From assembly GCA_963802915.1 (NCBI GenBank), contig CAWDKQ010000012.1, positions 62,001 to 126,000 on the forward strand: a stretch of 64,000 nt of DNA, given 5' to 3'. The stretch comes from JAICMB01 sp963802915 (GTDB lineage Bacteria > Acidobacteriota > Terriglobia > Bryobacterales > Bryobacteraceae). The translations under genes and the position numbers were made by a program. The notes beneath the pieces are model-generated. The model saw nothing but the letters and a program-made list of their open reading frames with translations. It did not search any database and had not been told where the DNA came from. This document shows, one piece after another, positions 25,291 through 34,449 of this stretch (positions are counted from its first letter, which is position 1; the number at the start of each line of letters is the position of its first letter).

Positions 25291-25317
25291 AAGGGAGCCT
25301 TCGGGCTCCCTTTTTTT
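25291..25317 (+). terminator. Rho-independent terminator of the receptor gene
   Basis: GGGAGCC and GGCTCCC form a 7-bp stem, extended by A-T pairs, around a stable TTCG tetraloop, followed by seven T. It lies 25 nt after the receptor stop codon. Confidence 0.9.
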
Positions 25318-25381
25318 GCGACGGAGCGGCGTAATTCACACGATACGGTGCGGCCCGCAGCATCACGGGCCACGCTGCTAT

Positions 25382-26686
25382 TTACGAGACGATATACGGC
25401 GCGCGATAGGGGTTGCGCGTCTTCATCTTGTCGGCTTCAGCATCGTTCACGAAGTTTTGCGAGTTCGGATCGAACGCCAGGCGGCGCCGCAGTCGATAGC
25501 TGGTATTCGCCATGTGTACAAGACACGCCGAGGCAGTTCCTTCGGCAACATCGGCATTCAGATCCTCTTGCTTACGGCTGCGAACGGCGCTCAGGAAATT
25601 CGCGACGTGAGCGTTCGAATCGTCGCCGTGCCCCTTTTCAGCCTTCATGGTCTCGCCCGGCTCATGCTTGTCGCCCAGGAAAATCGAGAAGCCGGTGTGG
25701 TCAACCGACATGTATCCTTCGTCGCCGAAAAACTGATTGCCTATGGAATTACCGCCGCTAAGCGCCTGGCCCGTAGGCGGCTCGAAGGTGATCTCGCCTT
25801 CGCTGGGCGTAGGTAATCCGCGCACTTCGAACACGATCTCGGCGTTGCCGTAGCTGAACGACGCGATCTGGTTGTTGGGTGTTTCCTGATCGTCGTCATA
25901 GGCGTACTTGCCGCCTGTTGAGGACGCGGAGGTGGGCAAACCGACGCCAAGTCCCCAGCGGCACATGTCCATCTCGTGAATTCCCTGGTTTCCGATGTCG
26001 CCGTTGCCGGTGTTCCAAAACCAATGCCAGTTGTAGACGTGATGATTTTTCGTGTACGGCTCCATCGCCGCGGGGCCGAGAAAGAGATCCCAATTCACGC
26101 CGGCCGGAACCGGCTCGACCGGCGTGTGTCCGATGGAGGGACGGCGCTTAAAACAGATCCCGCGCGCCATATAGAGTTTTCCGATCGCGCCATCGTGGAG
26201 CAGTTGAACCGCACGTTGTTTGTGCGGAGTGCTGCGGCTCTGCATTCCGATTTGAACGATGCGATTCGCCTGGCGGGCATGCGCCAACATGCGCTGGCTC
26301 TCGAAAATGTTGTAGGTGGCGGGCTTCTCGCAATAGACGTCTTTGCCCGCTTCGACGTCCCAAATCGTCGTCAGCGCGTGCCAGTGGTTCGGTGTGGCCA
26401 CGGTGACCGCATCGATATCCTTGTCTTCGAAAAGCTTGCGCATGTCGGAATAGACTTTGGGCGTGTATCCTTTGTCTTTTTCCACTCGTGCGACGGCGCG
26501 CTCAGTTTGCGCCTGGTTGACGTCGCAGACAGCGGCAACAGTTGCGTTTTCCTGGCGGCCGATGAGTCCGAGGTGTGCGGTGCCGCGGCCGCCCACTCCG
26601 ATTACGCCAACATTAATGCGGTCGTTAGCGCCGAATGCACGCATTGCCAGTGCGCCGCCGGCGACGATGAAAGTCCGACGTTTCAT
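25382..26686 (-). CDS. Gfo/Idh/MocA-family oxidoreductase
   Basis: A 434-residue NAD(P)-dependent oxidoreductase. The N-terminus is a hydrophobic, possibly Tat-type signal (MKRRTFIVAGGALAMRAFG). It is followed by the Rossmann nucleotide site NVGVIGVGGRGTAHLG, the CEKPATYN segment with the EKP motif, and a C-terminal alpha/beta domain containing HHVYNWHWFWNTGNGDIGNQGIHEMDMCRWGLG split over conserved W/H residues. This combination (signal, EKP, GNQG-HxxD) is typical of exported sugar or inositol oxidoreductases of Planctomycetes and Acidobacteria. The substrate cannot be inferred. It starts 9 bp after the enoyl-CoA hydratase stop, so it may be the last gene of the acyl-CoA operon, although functionally it looks unrelated. 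Confidence 0.88.
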   Translation of the reverse strand: MKRRTFIVAGGALAMRAFGANDRINVGVIGVGGRGTAHLGLIGRQENATVAAVCDVNQAQTERAVARVEKDKGYTPKVYSDMRKLFEDKDIDAVTVATPNHWHALTTIWDVEAGKDVYCEKPATYNIFESQRMLAHARQANRIVQIGMQSRSTPHKQRAVQLLHDGAIGKLYMARGICFKRRPSIGHTPVEPVPAGVNWDLFLGPAAMEPYTKNHHVYNWHWFWNTGNGDIGNQGIHEMDMCRWGLGVGLPTSASSTGGKYAYDDDQETPNNQIASFSYGNAEIVFEVRGLPTPSEGEITFEPPTGQALSGGNSIGNQFFGDEGYMSVDHTGFSIFLGDKHEPGETMKAEKGHGDDSNAHVANFLSAVRSRKQEDLNADVAEGTASACLVHMANTSYRLRRRLAFDPNSQNFVNDAEADKMKTRNPYRAPYIVS

Positions 26687-26695
26687 GGGTCCAGT

Positions 26696-27454
26696 CTAAC
26701 TCCGTTGACGTCCGAGAAACTTCTCGACCCCGCGGCGGCAATCCTCTGTCATTCGCGCGATCGCATTGGTTTGTACGCCGGATTCGAGAGCGGCTTCGAA
26801 GGACATGGAGTCCATCTGGTAGAGCAGCCGTTTCGACAGCATTACGGCGGATGCGGACTTGGTGGTGAGGTGCGAGGCGTACGCCTCGATTTTATCCGCG
26901 AAGCTGTCGTCGGGATAAACATGATGGACCAGGCCGATTTCCCTGGCGCGCAGCGCGGAGATGACTTCGCCGGTGGCGACCAGCTCGAAAGCCGCCTTCT
27001 CGGATACCGAGCGGCGTAGAATCGCCATTACCATCGCGGGTACAAATCCGATGTTCACTTCCGGATACCCGAATTGCGCGGATTCCGAGGCGAGAATAAT
27101 ATCGCAGGCGGTCGCGAGTCCGCAGCCCCCCGCGAGAGCCCGGCCGTGCACGGCGGCTACGATCGGATGGGGGTGATTGCGCATTGCGAGAAACAACTCC
27201 GCCATGTTGCGCGCGTCGTCCATGTTCTCGAGGACGCCGGCCTGGGCGGCCTTTTCAAGTCCGGCGAGATCGGCTCCGGAGCAGAAATCTTTTCCAGCGC
27301 CGCTCAGAAGAACGACGCGGCATCCAGGATCGCGGGCGCTGGTAGCAAGCGCGTTCTTCACGGCCTCGACCAATTCGGCGTTGAGGGCGTTTCGCTTGTC
27401 CGGGCGGTTCAGCGTGATGCGAGCGATACCGTTCGCAACATTGTAGAGGATCAC
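26696..27454 (-). CDS. Enoyl-CoA hydratase/isomerase, methylglutaconyl-CoA hydratase-like
   Basis: A 252-residue crotonase-fold enzyme. Oxyanion-hole segments are FCSGADLAGLE (about 60-70) and HGRALAGGCGLATACDIILA (about 105-125), and the active-site region FGYPEVNIGFVPAMV follows, with E in PEVNIG. It should hydrate an enoyl-CoA. Given the carboxylase and acyl-CoA dehydrogenase upstream, 3-methylglutaconyl-CoA in leucine breakdown is the best guess; general beta-oxidation is the alternative. Its start overlaps the acyl-CoA synthetase stop by 4 bp, so translation is coupled. Confidence 0.87.
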   Translation of the reverse strand: MILYNVANGIARITLNRPDKRNALNAELVEAVKNALATSARDPGCRVVLLSGAGKDFCSGADLAGLEKAAQAGVLENMDDARNMAELFLAMRNHPHPIVAAVHGRALAGGCGLATACDIILASESAQFGYPEVNIGFVPAMVMAILRRSVSEKAAFELVATGEVISALRAREIGLVHHVYPDDSFADKIEAYASHLTTKSASAVMLSKRLLYQMDSMSFEAALESGVQTNAIARMTEDCRRGVEKFLGRQRS

Positions 27455-28989
27455 CCGGCGGCTCCCGTTGCGGTGTCGCTCAAGCGTTGGCGCAAAACGC
27501 GCTTCAGTATTTTTCCACTGGGGTTCTTTGGAAATTCTTCGAGCATTACAATTTGCTTCGGAACTTTGAAACTCGCCAGACGCAAACGAGCATGTGTGAG
27601 GAGGTCCTCTTCCTCGATTTTGACGCCGGCCAGAGGCACTACGCAGGCGACTACTTTTTCGATCCAGTAGGGATCCGGCAGTCCAATAACCGCGACTTCG
27701 CCGACGCCCGGATGCTGCGCGATGGCCTCTTCGACTTCCTGGCTGGACACGTTCTCGCCTCCGCTCTTAATCATGTCCTTTTTGCGATCGAGAAAATAGA
27801 GACAGCCGCTCGCGTCGCGATAAGCGATATCGCCGGTGTGATGCCAGCCACCTTGAAATAGGGCTTCGTTCGCCTCGGGATCTTCGAAATACCCGGGCGT
27901 AATCGATGGGCCGCGGAGCACAATCTCGCCCGGACTCGCGGGGGCGACGTCGTTCATTTGTTCGTCGACGATGCGCAGTTCCAGAGGCAGGTGCTCAATG
28001 CCGATCGGATCCGGCGCGGCGAGCATGTGCCCGAGCTCCGCCGCAGGCGTGGAAGAACCTAATGCCGTTGTTTCCGTCTGGCCCCAGGCATTCACCCACT
28101 GTGCATCCGGTACAAGTTGCCTCCAGCGCTGGAAGACCGGTGTCGGGAGGTACTGAAAAACGAAGAGGCGCTGCAAGCTGGACAGGTCAGCGGAATCAAT
28201 GGCCGGCGTTTGGATTAGGCCAACCCAGACCGTGGCGGGCAATGCGATGGTGTTTACTTTCTGAGTCGCGATGGCGTTTAGAATCGGCTCCGGACGCGGC
28301 AGCGGAATGATGACGCTATCGCAGCCGGAGGCGAAACACGCGAATGTCATCACCATGCCCGCGACGTGAAACATCGGCAGCGCGAGCAGGTACTTGAGTG
28401 TTCGATCGAGCCCGTAATCGGTATAACTGGCGAGCAAGTACGCGTACCAATTGAGGTGGTTAAGCACGACGCCTTTCGGCCTGGCCGTAGTGCCGCTGGT
28501 GAAGATGATGATGTTGGGATCTTCATTTGCAACGAAACGCTCGACGGAGGTTCCGTCGTAGTTGGCCAGCTCGTTACGAAATGCTTCGTCCATGATGAAT
28601 CGCACCGCCGGGGCGCGATTCACTTTGGGCAGAAATACCGGTTCCACGAGAAGCGCCTTCGCGCGTGTTTTTTCGATCACGTAGTCGACGTCATCGGACG
28701 TGAACATCAAGTTGATGGGGACGAGCATCGCTCCGATGCGGGCACACGCGAAAAAAGCCGCGGCATATTCCGGCGAGTTCATCGCAAAGATAGCGACCGC
28801 ATCGCCGCGATCGATGCCGTGATGCAATAGCAAGCGCGCAACGCGATTGGCCAGGGCGTCAAATTCTCCATAGGTCAGATCGCGCCCTTGGAAGTGAATG
28901 GCATGTTTGCCGGGTCCACGCGCGGCGCTGCGTTTTAAAGCATCGCCTACGTTGAAGCGATGGATCAGGTTGTGGCCGAGCTCGGACAT
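27451..28989 (-). CDS. AMP-forming acyl-CoA synthetase
   Basis: A 512-residue ANL-superfamily ligase that activates a carboxylic acid to its CoA thioester via an acyl-adenylate. Visible are the P-loop-like IIFTSGTTARPKGVV (about 165-180), the A5 motif NAWGQTETT, the hinge region GWHHTGDIAYRD and LYFLDRKKDMIKSGGENVS, and the C-terminal catalytic lysine in NPSGKILKR. The substrate is not shown by motifs; an isovalerate or medium-chain branched acid would fit the operon. It starts 1 bp after the acyl-CoA dehydrogenase stop and overlaps the hydratase. Confidence 0.92.
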   Translation of the reverse strand: MSELGHNLIHRFNVGDALKRSAARGPGKHAIHFQGRDLTYGEFDALANRVARLLLHHGIDRGDAVAIFAMNSPEYAAAFFACARIGAMLVPINLMFTSDDVDYVIEKTRAKALLVEPVFLPKVNRAPAVRFIMDEAFRNELANYDGTSVERFVANEDPNIIIFTSGTTARPKGVVLNHLNWYAYLLASYTDYGLDRTLKYLLALPMFHVAGMVMTFACFASGCDSVIIPLPRPEPILNAIATQKVNTIALPATVWVGLIQTPAIDSADLSSLQRLFVFQYLPTPVFQRWRQLVPDAQWVNAWGQTETTALGSSTPAAELGHMLAAPDPIGIEHLPLELRIVDEQMNDVAPASPGEIVLRGPSITPGYFEDPEANEALFQGGWHHTGDIAYRDASGCLYFLDRKKDMIKSGGENVSSQEVEEAIAQHPGVGEVAVIGLPDPYWIEKVVACVVPLAGVKIEEEDLLTHARLRLASFKVPKQIVMLEEFPKNPSGKILKRVLRQRLSDTATGAAG

Positions 28990-28990
28990 G

Positions 28991-30163
28991 CTAGAGTTTC
29001 TCTTCTTTTGCGATGATCTCTTTCATGACTTCAGACGTTCCCGCGCCGATGGTGTTGAGCCGTAGATCGCGCCACATGCGGCCTACCGGATATTCAGTGG
29101 TGTAGGAAAAACCCCCGAAGATCTGCATGCAGTCATAGGAGATTTTCTGCGATAGCTCCGATGTGTATAGCTTCGCCATCGTGATCTCACGGACGGCGCG
29201 GTTGCCACGGTTCAGCAGATCGAGCGCGCGGTAGACAAGCCATCGTCCGGCCTCGATCGAAGTAAGATGCTCCGCGAAGCGGTGACGCCAAACCTGGAAT
29301 TTTCCGACCTGCGATCCGAACGCGGTACGTTCGTGCCCATAGGCAATAGCATCGCGAATGCCTTTATCCATCGCGGCCAGCGCGCCGATCGCGGCGGCCA
29401 GGCGCTCGCCCTGGAAATTCTCCATGATGTAGTAGAAACCGCGATTCGCCTGGCCTAGAATGTTGTGGGCCGGCACGCGGCACTCGTCGAAGAAGAGCTC
29501 GGCTGTGTCGGATGCTAGATTGCCGATCTTCTTGAGCTTCTTGCCTACCGAGAATCCTGGCGTGTTGGTTGGGAACAGCACTAGCGAGATCCCTTTGTGA
29601 CCTTCGGCGCCGGTGCGTACGGCGAGCACAATGAAATCCGAGCGCGTGCCGTTTGTGATCCACAGTTTTTGACCCGTGATGACCAGGTCATGCCCTTCGA
29701 AGCGTCCGCGCGTTTTGATTGCCGCCACATCCGATCCGCCGCCCGGCTCGCTAATGCCAAGCGCTCCGATCCATTCTCCGCTGACGGCGTTGGGGATGAA
29801 CTGTTCCTGCTGCTCTGGCGTTCCCAACTCCTGGATTACCGGGATGGTCAGCTCCGACTGAACCATGAACGCCATATTCACGCTTCCGCTCTCGGATTCG
29901 CTCATGGCTTCGAGATACGCGGCGGTCGCCCACCAATCGAGACCGCTGCCGCCCCATTTCGGATCGATGCGGATACCGAAGAGCCCAAGTTCGGCGGCTT
30001 TGCGAAACAATATCCGCGGGAACATGCCTTCTTCGTCCCAATCGGCTGCGTATGGAGCTATTTCTTCACGGCAGAACCGTTTGACGGTTCGCCGGATCAG
30101 TTGATGATCTTCGTTAAAATACGGAAACTCAGTCGTTAGCTGCTGTACCGCGTGCGTGCCCAT
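28991..30163 (-). CDS. Acyl-CoA dehydrogenase, isovaleryl-CoA dehydrogenase-like
   Basis: A 390-residue FAD-dependent dehydrogenase introducing the alpha-beta double bond of an acyl-CoA. Family motifs are WGGSGLDWWATAAYLEA, ALGISEPGGGSDVAAIKT (about 130-150), KLWITNGTRSDFI, ERTAFGSQVGKFQ and IFGGFSYTTEYPVGRMWRD. Near the C-terminus GAGTSE replaces the Y-E-G-T of medium-chain enzymes, a pattern I associate with isovaleryl-CoA-type dehydrogenases. I chose the second of two adjacent ATGs (30163/30166) because the GAGGGG ribosome-binding site is 7 nt upstream of it. The start lies within the end of the biotin carboxylase gene (35-bp overlap). Confidence 0.9.
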   Translation of the reverse strand: MGTHAVQQLTTEFPYFNEDHQLIRRTVKRFCREEIAPYAADWDEEGMFPRILFRKAAELGLFGIRIDPKWGGSGLDWWATAAYLEAMSESESGSVNMAFMVQSELTIPVIQELGTPEQQEQFIPNAVSGEWIGALGISEPGGGSDVAAIKTRGRFEGHDLVITGQKLWITNGTRSDFIVLAVRTGAEGHKGISLVLFPTNTPGFSVGKKLKKIGNLASDTAELFFDECRVPAHNILGQANRGFYYIMENFQGERLAAAIGALAAMDKGIRDAIAYGHERTAFGSQVGKFQVWRHRFAEHLTSIEAGRWLVYRALDLLNRGNRAVREITMAKLYTSELSQKISYDCMQIFGGFSYTTEYPVGRMWRDLRLNTIGAGTSEVMKEIIAKEEKL

Positions 30164-31906
30164 CATCTTTCCCCTCTGCTTCAATCTCGACCAGCATTTG
30201 TCCCGGCGCGACGACGTCGCCGCACTTCACCAATACGGCCCGCACCTCGCCCCGGATGCTGGTTTTAATAGTTTGCTCCATTTTCATGGCCTCCAGCACG
30301 AGCAGCGGATCGCCAGGCTGGACCTGCTGCCCCTCGGTGACGAGAATGCGAAGTACCTGACCGGGCATCGGCGAATTGGCTGTTTCATGTAGCGCTCCGC
30401 TGGATGCGCGCGGATAGCGAGGCAGACGCCGGACCGTTCGCTGCAGCAGAGCGGATCGAACGTAATATTCGTCGCCGTTCTGATGGACTTGGAATCCGCA
30501 CGGAACGCCGTCAGCTTGCGCCGAGTATTCGCGTCCCGCGATTTCGAACTTCATGGGAGGCCGTGGATAGGGGTTGTTGCGGTAGCCGATCGGGATGGAT
30601 GGCAGGATGGTCCGCCGCGCGTGCTCAGAGCGTTCGATGTAATCCGCGACGACTTTCGCGAGCAGCGCATCGTCCGGTGCAGGCTGCTTGCCTGCGAGCA
30701 AGCTCGATCAGGTATTCGCGATTTGTCTCGACGCCTTGCGCCACGAATCGTTTGAGGGCGTGAACCAGCTTGCGGACCGCGGTCTCGCGATCCGGAGCAT
30801 GCGCGATTATTTTCGCGAGCAGCGGATCGTAATGGACCCCGATTTCAGTTCCCTGCTCCACGGCTGTATCGACGCGCACATTTTCCGGCGGCTCCCAGAC
30901 GTGCAGACTGCCGGTGGACGGCACGAAATCGTTCTCCGGGACTTCGGCGTAGAGCCGAGCTTCGATGGCGTGACCCGCCGGTTCAGGTCTTTGAGGTAGC
31001 GGTTTTCCTTCTGCAATCTCGATTTGTAGCCGAATCAGATCGAGCCCAGTGACCATTTCCGTCACGGGGTGTTCGACTTGAATGCGGGTGTTCACTTCAA
31101 TGAAATAGAAGTCGCCAGTGGGCGCCAGGAGAAACTCCACGGTGCCTGCGTTCGTATACTCCAGCTTCTTGGCAAGCGTGACAGCGGCGGCTGCAATTTT
31201 GTCTCGCGTGGCGGGGTTGATTCCAGGCGCCGGGCTCTCTTCAACGATCTTCTGGTAGCGGCGCTGGATGGAACAGTCGCGCTCGTAAAGGTGCAGGATG
31301 TTTCCGTGGTGATCGCCAATGATCTGGATCTCGATATGGCGCGCGCCTTCTATGTATTTTTCAATCAGGAGGGTTCCGTCGCCGAACGCGCGCTCGGCCT
31401 CGCCACGCGCAGCTTGCAGTGCATCATCGAGTTGCGTCGAATTGCGAACGATGCGCATGCCGCGTCCACCGCCGCCGGCCGAGGCTTTAATAAGGACCGG
31501 GAATTCGCCTTCTGCGGGAGCGGGCACAACCGGAACTCCAACTGATTCCGCCAGCATCCGCGCATTCACCTTGGATCCCAATCGCGCGGATCACGTCCGA
31601 GCGTGGCCCGATAAAGACGATGCCGGCATGTTCGCATGCGGCGGCGAAATCGGCGTTCTCCGCGAGGAATCCGTAGCCGGGATGGATGGCATCGGCTGAA
31701 GTTTGCTGCGCGGCGTCGAGGATAGTTTCGATATTCAGGTAGGATTCGATTCGGACCGCGTGGTCGGCTCGTCTTACGTGAAGCGCGTTGCTATCGAAGT
31801 CCGTATAGAGCGCGACGGTTTCGATGCCCATCTCGCGGCATGTACGCATAATTCGCACCGCGATCTCGCCACGATTCGCTATCAGGATGCGGTGAAGGAG
31901 AGGCAT
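30129..31906 (-). pseudogene. Biotin carboxylase/BCCP subunit of acyl-CoA carboxylase (MCC alpha-like), two frameshifts
   Basis: Three consecutive reading frames together give one protein of about 591 residues. Part 1 is biotin carboxylase N-domain (ILIANRGEIAVRIMRTC, YGFLAENADFA), breaking after DVIRAIG. Part 2 continues SKVNARMLAESVGVPV, with the ATP-grasp region AGGGGRGMRIV and EVNTRIQVEHPVTEM, breaking after IELAR. Part 3 continues GKQPAPDDALLAKVV and ends with a biotinyl domain (SPMPGQVL, EAMKM with the biotinylated Lys). One extra base near 31575 and one near 30699 account for both breaks. It should carboxylate biotin for the neighbouring transferase subunit. Start ATG 31906 is 1 bp after the repaired stop of that subunit. 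Real decay or read errors cannot be told apart here. Confidence 0.85.
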
Positions 31907-31907
31907 A

Positions 31908-33504
31908 TTAATGGCGGAACACGCCCCACTCCATCGTTCCTTCGACTGGCGCATTGTACGGCCGCTGAGAGCGAGATCGCGATTACGGTGCGCGTTTCGC
32001 GAGGATCGATGACGCCGTCGTCCCACAGACGCGCCGTCGCGAAATAGCAGTCCGATTCGCGCGTGATCTGATCTTCCAGAGCTTTCTTTGCGAACGTCAG
32101 TTTTGCTTCGTCGACAGGCTGTCCAGCCTTCGCGGCGGCTTCGCGGCGAATAATATCCATGACACCCGATAGCTGCTGCGGACCCATCACTGCGATGCGA
32201 TGGTTCGGCCACGTGAAGAGAAAACGCGGCTCGTATGCGCGGCCGCACATCGCATAATTGCCAGCGCCATACGATCCGCCGACCATGATGGTAATTGCGG
32301 GAACCGTGGAGTTTGAAACCGCATTGATGAGCTTCGCTCCGGCTCGAATGATGCCGTCTTCTTCGTACGCCCGGCCGACCATGAAACCGGTGATGTTTTG
32401 CAGGAAGAGCAGCGGGATGTCCTGCTGATTGCAGAGAGCGATGAACTGCGCTCCTTTTTCCGATGACTCCGTCATCAGCACGCCATTGTTGCCGAGAATG
32501 CCGACGGGAAATCCATGGATGCGTGCGAAGCCGGTCACCAGCGTCGGTCCATACTCGGGCTTGAACTCAGCAAACTCGCTGGCGTCGACAATTCGGGCAA
32601 TCACATCGCGGATCTCGAACGGCACGCGCAGGTCGGCGGAGGCGATCCCAAGAAGTTCGTCGCTATCGTAAACGGGAGGACGCGGGACGGCCGCGGGGCC
32701 CCCAGGCTTTCGCCGATTGAAGTGTTCGACAATCTCCCGCGCCATGCGAATCGCGTCGAACTCATCTTCGGCGAGGTAATCCGATAATCCCGAGACACGG
32801 GAGTGCATCTCCGCGCCTCCGAGCGATTCTTCGTCCGACACTTCGCCAGTGGCCATCTTCACTAACGGCGGTCCCGCGAGAAAAACCTGCGCCTGTTTTT
32901 TCACCATGATCACGTAGTCCGACATGCCGGGCAGGTACGCGCCGCCGGCAGTGGAGCTACCAAAGACAACGGAGATGGTGGGAATGCGTTCCTTGGATCG
33001 GCGCGTGATTTCGCGGAAACCGCGACCACCCGCGACAAAGATTTTGCTCTGTTGCGGCAGATCCGCACCGGCGGATTCCACAAGCATAATCGCCGGCAGA
33101 TGATTTTGCCGCGCGATATCGGCGAGGCGAGCATTTTTCCATAAACCGGCTTCGCCCGTTGCACCGCCTTTCGCGGTCGCTTCGTTGGCGATGATGAGGC
33201 ACTCACGGCCGCATATGAGTCCGATGCCGCCGATCACGCCCGCGCCCGGGAATTCGTTCTCCATGCCGATGCCGGCGAGCGCAGCGATCTCGAGGAAATA
33301 CGAGCCTTCGTCGAGCAGCATCTCGACGCGGTCGCGCGGCAACAAGCGTCCTCGTTCGATATGACGCTTGACATATTTTTCGCCGCCGCCCTCGGTCGAG
33401 CGCTTCAGTTCCGCGCGCAGCTTTTCTAGCGCGGCCTGCATGGCGGCATAGTTGGATTGATAAAGGCTGGAATTCCGGTCGACCGTGGATCGGATCGCTG
33501 GCAC
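31908..33504 (-). CDS. Acyl-CoA carboxylase carboxyltransferase subunit (MCC beta-like), C-terminal frameshift
   Basis: About 531 residues once repaired; transfers CO2 from carboxybiotin to an acyl-CoA. The crotonase-like N- and C-domains are clear: KYVKRHIERGRLLPRDRVE, GGIGLICGRECLIIAN, ATAKGGATG, FGSSTAGGAYLPGMSDY, LGGAEMHSRVSGLSDY, FLQNITGFMVGRAYE, MVGGSYGAGNYAMCGRAYEPR and DDGVIDPRETR. After ISLSAA the written frame diverges, while the frame shifted by one base near 31959 restores YNAPVEGTMEWGVFRH and a stop at 31908. That ending is typical of methylcrotonyl-CoA carboxylase beta. I place the start at GTG 33504 (VPAIRSTVDRNS), which matches family N-termini. Geranyl-CoA carboxylase is an alternative. 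Confidence 0.87.
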
Positions 33505-33520
33505 GCAGGAATTTACTTTA

Positions 33521-34288
33521 TCATCGCGCCGACTCAAGAATCGAGTTAACGCGATTGATGGTTAGTTCTTTCAACGGTGTCGAGGCGAGGAAATTCATGC
33601 CTTTGATGCAGTCGTAGCGTTTCCAGGCCATCCGCAAACCGGATCGCTCAACAATGCGTTCAAATTTCGAAACCGACATTCGCGCGAGGCCGGCCTCCGC
33701 GTAACTGCCAACTCCATCCGCGCGAAACATGGAGCGAGCTTCCATTACGGCCTTCTCCGAAAAAAGAAGGTGCACCCAAGGGACCTTGCAAAAATAGCCC
33801 ATGTGGGCGCCCCAGGGCGAATACCACGGCGGCGCGAAAGTGATGTAGATACGGCCTCCGGGAGCCAGCGCAGCGGCCATCCCCGCGAGCGTTTCTTCTG
33901 CTTCCAGAAAGTGCTCGAAGCTGTTTCTGGTGATGATTACGTCGCACTTAACGCCGTCAGGCACACGCTGCGCGAAGACGACCCGATCCGCTATACCTCG
34001 GGTCTCCGCGAGTCCTTTCCCGACGTCGAAAGAGCTAGGGTCAATGTCGATTCCATAGACGAGTCTTGAGTGCGCGGCCAGCGCTACGGTCTGATAACCA
34101 TAACTGCAACCCCAATCCGCAACGACCCTGCCGGTGACTTCGCTGGTTATGTGCGGGAAAGCCTCTTCCAGTTGATCGAGCTCCTTCCCTGCTTCATAAT
34201 GCACGCCCTGCATCGGGTAATCCGCGCTGCCGGGTCTACGGCACAAGAGCAGCAGCAGCCGCGCCTGCAGACTGTGCGATCCGGTCAT
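33521..34288 (-). CDS. Class I SAM-dependent methyltransferase
   Basis: A 255-residue cytosolic protein with the Rossmann methyltransferase fold: motif I VVADWGCSYGYQTVALA (about 55-70), the acidic loop LVYGIDIDPSSFDVG, and motif IV region CDVIITRNSFEHFLEAEETLAGM followed by LAPGGRIYITFAPP. The substrate is unknown; the WYSPWGAHMGYFCKVPWVHLLF segment has the look of small-molecule or lipid methyltransferases. It is the first gene of the minus-strand acyl-CoA operon (16 bp before the carboxyltransferase start) but has no obvious role in that pathway. It diverges from the his leader with only 44 bp between the two start codons. Confidence 0.82.
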   Translation of the reverse strand: MTGSHSLQARLLLLLCRRPGSADYPMQGVHYEAGKELDQLEEAFPHITSEVTGRVVADWGCSYGYQTVALAAHSRLVYGIDIDPSSFDVGKGLAETRGIADRVVFAQRVPDGVKCDVIITRNSFEHFLEAEETLAGMAAALAPGGRIYITFAPPWYSPWGAHMGYFCKVPWVHLLFSEKAVMEARSMFRADGVGSYAEAGLARMSVSKFERIVERSGLRMAWKRYDCIKGMNFLASTPLKELTINRVNSILESAR

Positions 34289-34332
34289 GGTTGGTATTTA
34301 CTTTATCAGGCTGCGTGGTAACATGAGGTTTC

Positions 34333-34389
34333 ATGTTCTTCACCCACGCCCATCATCATCACCATTCTCGATGGCGGGCGGGCGTCTGA
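34333..34389 (+). CDS. hisL: His operon leader peptide (18 residues, five consecutive His)
   Basis: The peptide reads MFFTHAHHHHHSRWRAGV. Six of its 18 residues are histidine, five in a row, encoded by CAT/CAC codons at 34351-34365, with the sixth at 34345. A GAGG ribosome-binding site (34325-34328) lies 4 nt before the ATG. The stop codon is 24 nt before the terminator stem. It has no role beyond sensing charged tRNA-His. A TTTACT-16-TAACAT promoter-like pair (34297-34324) is close upstream but would place the transcript start almost at the ATG, so the true promoter may lie elsewhere. Confidence 0.88.
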   Translation: MFFTHAHHHHHSRWRAGV

Positions 34390-34413
34390 ACCGATTTTGA
34401 ACTGAAACAAGCC

Positions 34414-34443
34414 AGCCCGCCGAGTTCAATGGCGGGCTTTTTT
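34414..34443 (+). terminator. Attenuator terminator hairpin
   Basis: AGCCCGCC (34414-34421) pairs perfectly with GGCGGGCT (34431-34438) around a 9-nt loop, and the last T begins a run of six T (34438-34443). It ends 6 nt before the hisI ATG at 34450, so its formation would block both transcription and ribosome access to hisI. Confidence 0.9.
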
Positions 34444-34449
34444 ATTGCT

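Larger units (their letters stand above)
34320..34446 (+). promoter_or_regulatory. Histidine operon attenuator (leader region)
   Basis: The region upstream of hisI contains a His-rich leader peptide and two mutually exclusive RNA structures. ATGGCGGGC occurs twice, at 34371-34379 and 34429-34437. Both copies can pair with the single GCCCGCC at 34415-34421: pairing with the first gives an antiterminator, pairing with the second gives the terminator hairpin ending in T6. A ribosome stalled at the His codons (34345-34365) leaves the first copy free and favours read-through; one reaching the stop codon at 34387-34389 covers it and favours termination. A palindrome, AACATGA-GGTT-TCATGTT (34320-34337), also encloses the leader ribosome-binding site and start codon. 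Confidence 0.88.

Noticed and set aside
34414..34443. Reading the hairpin before hisI as the terminator of the methyltransferase gene
   Set aside because: The methyltransferase is transcribed away from it; stem, T tract and the competing upstream 9-mer all point to his attenuation.
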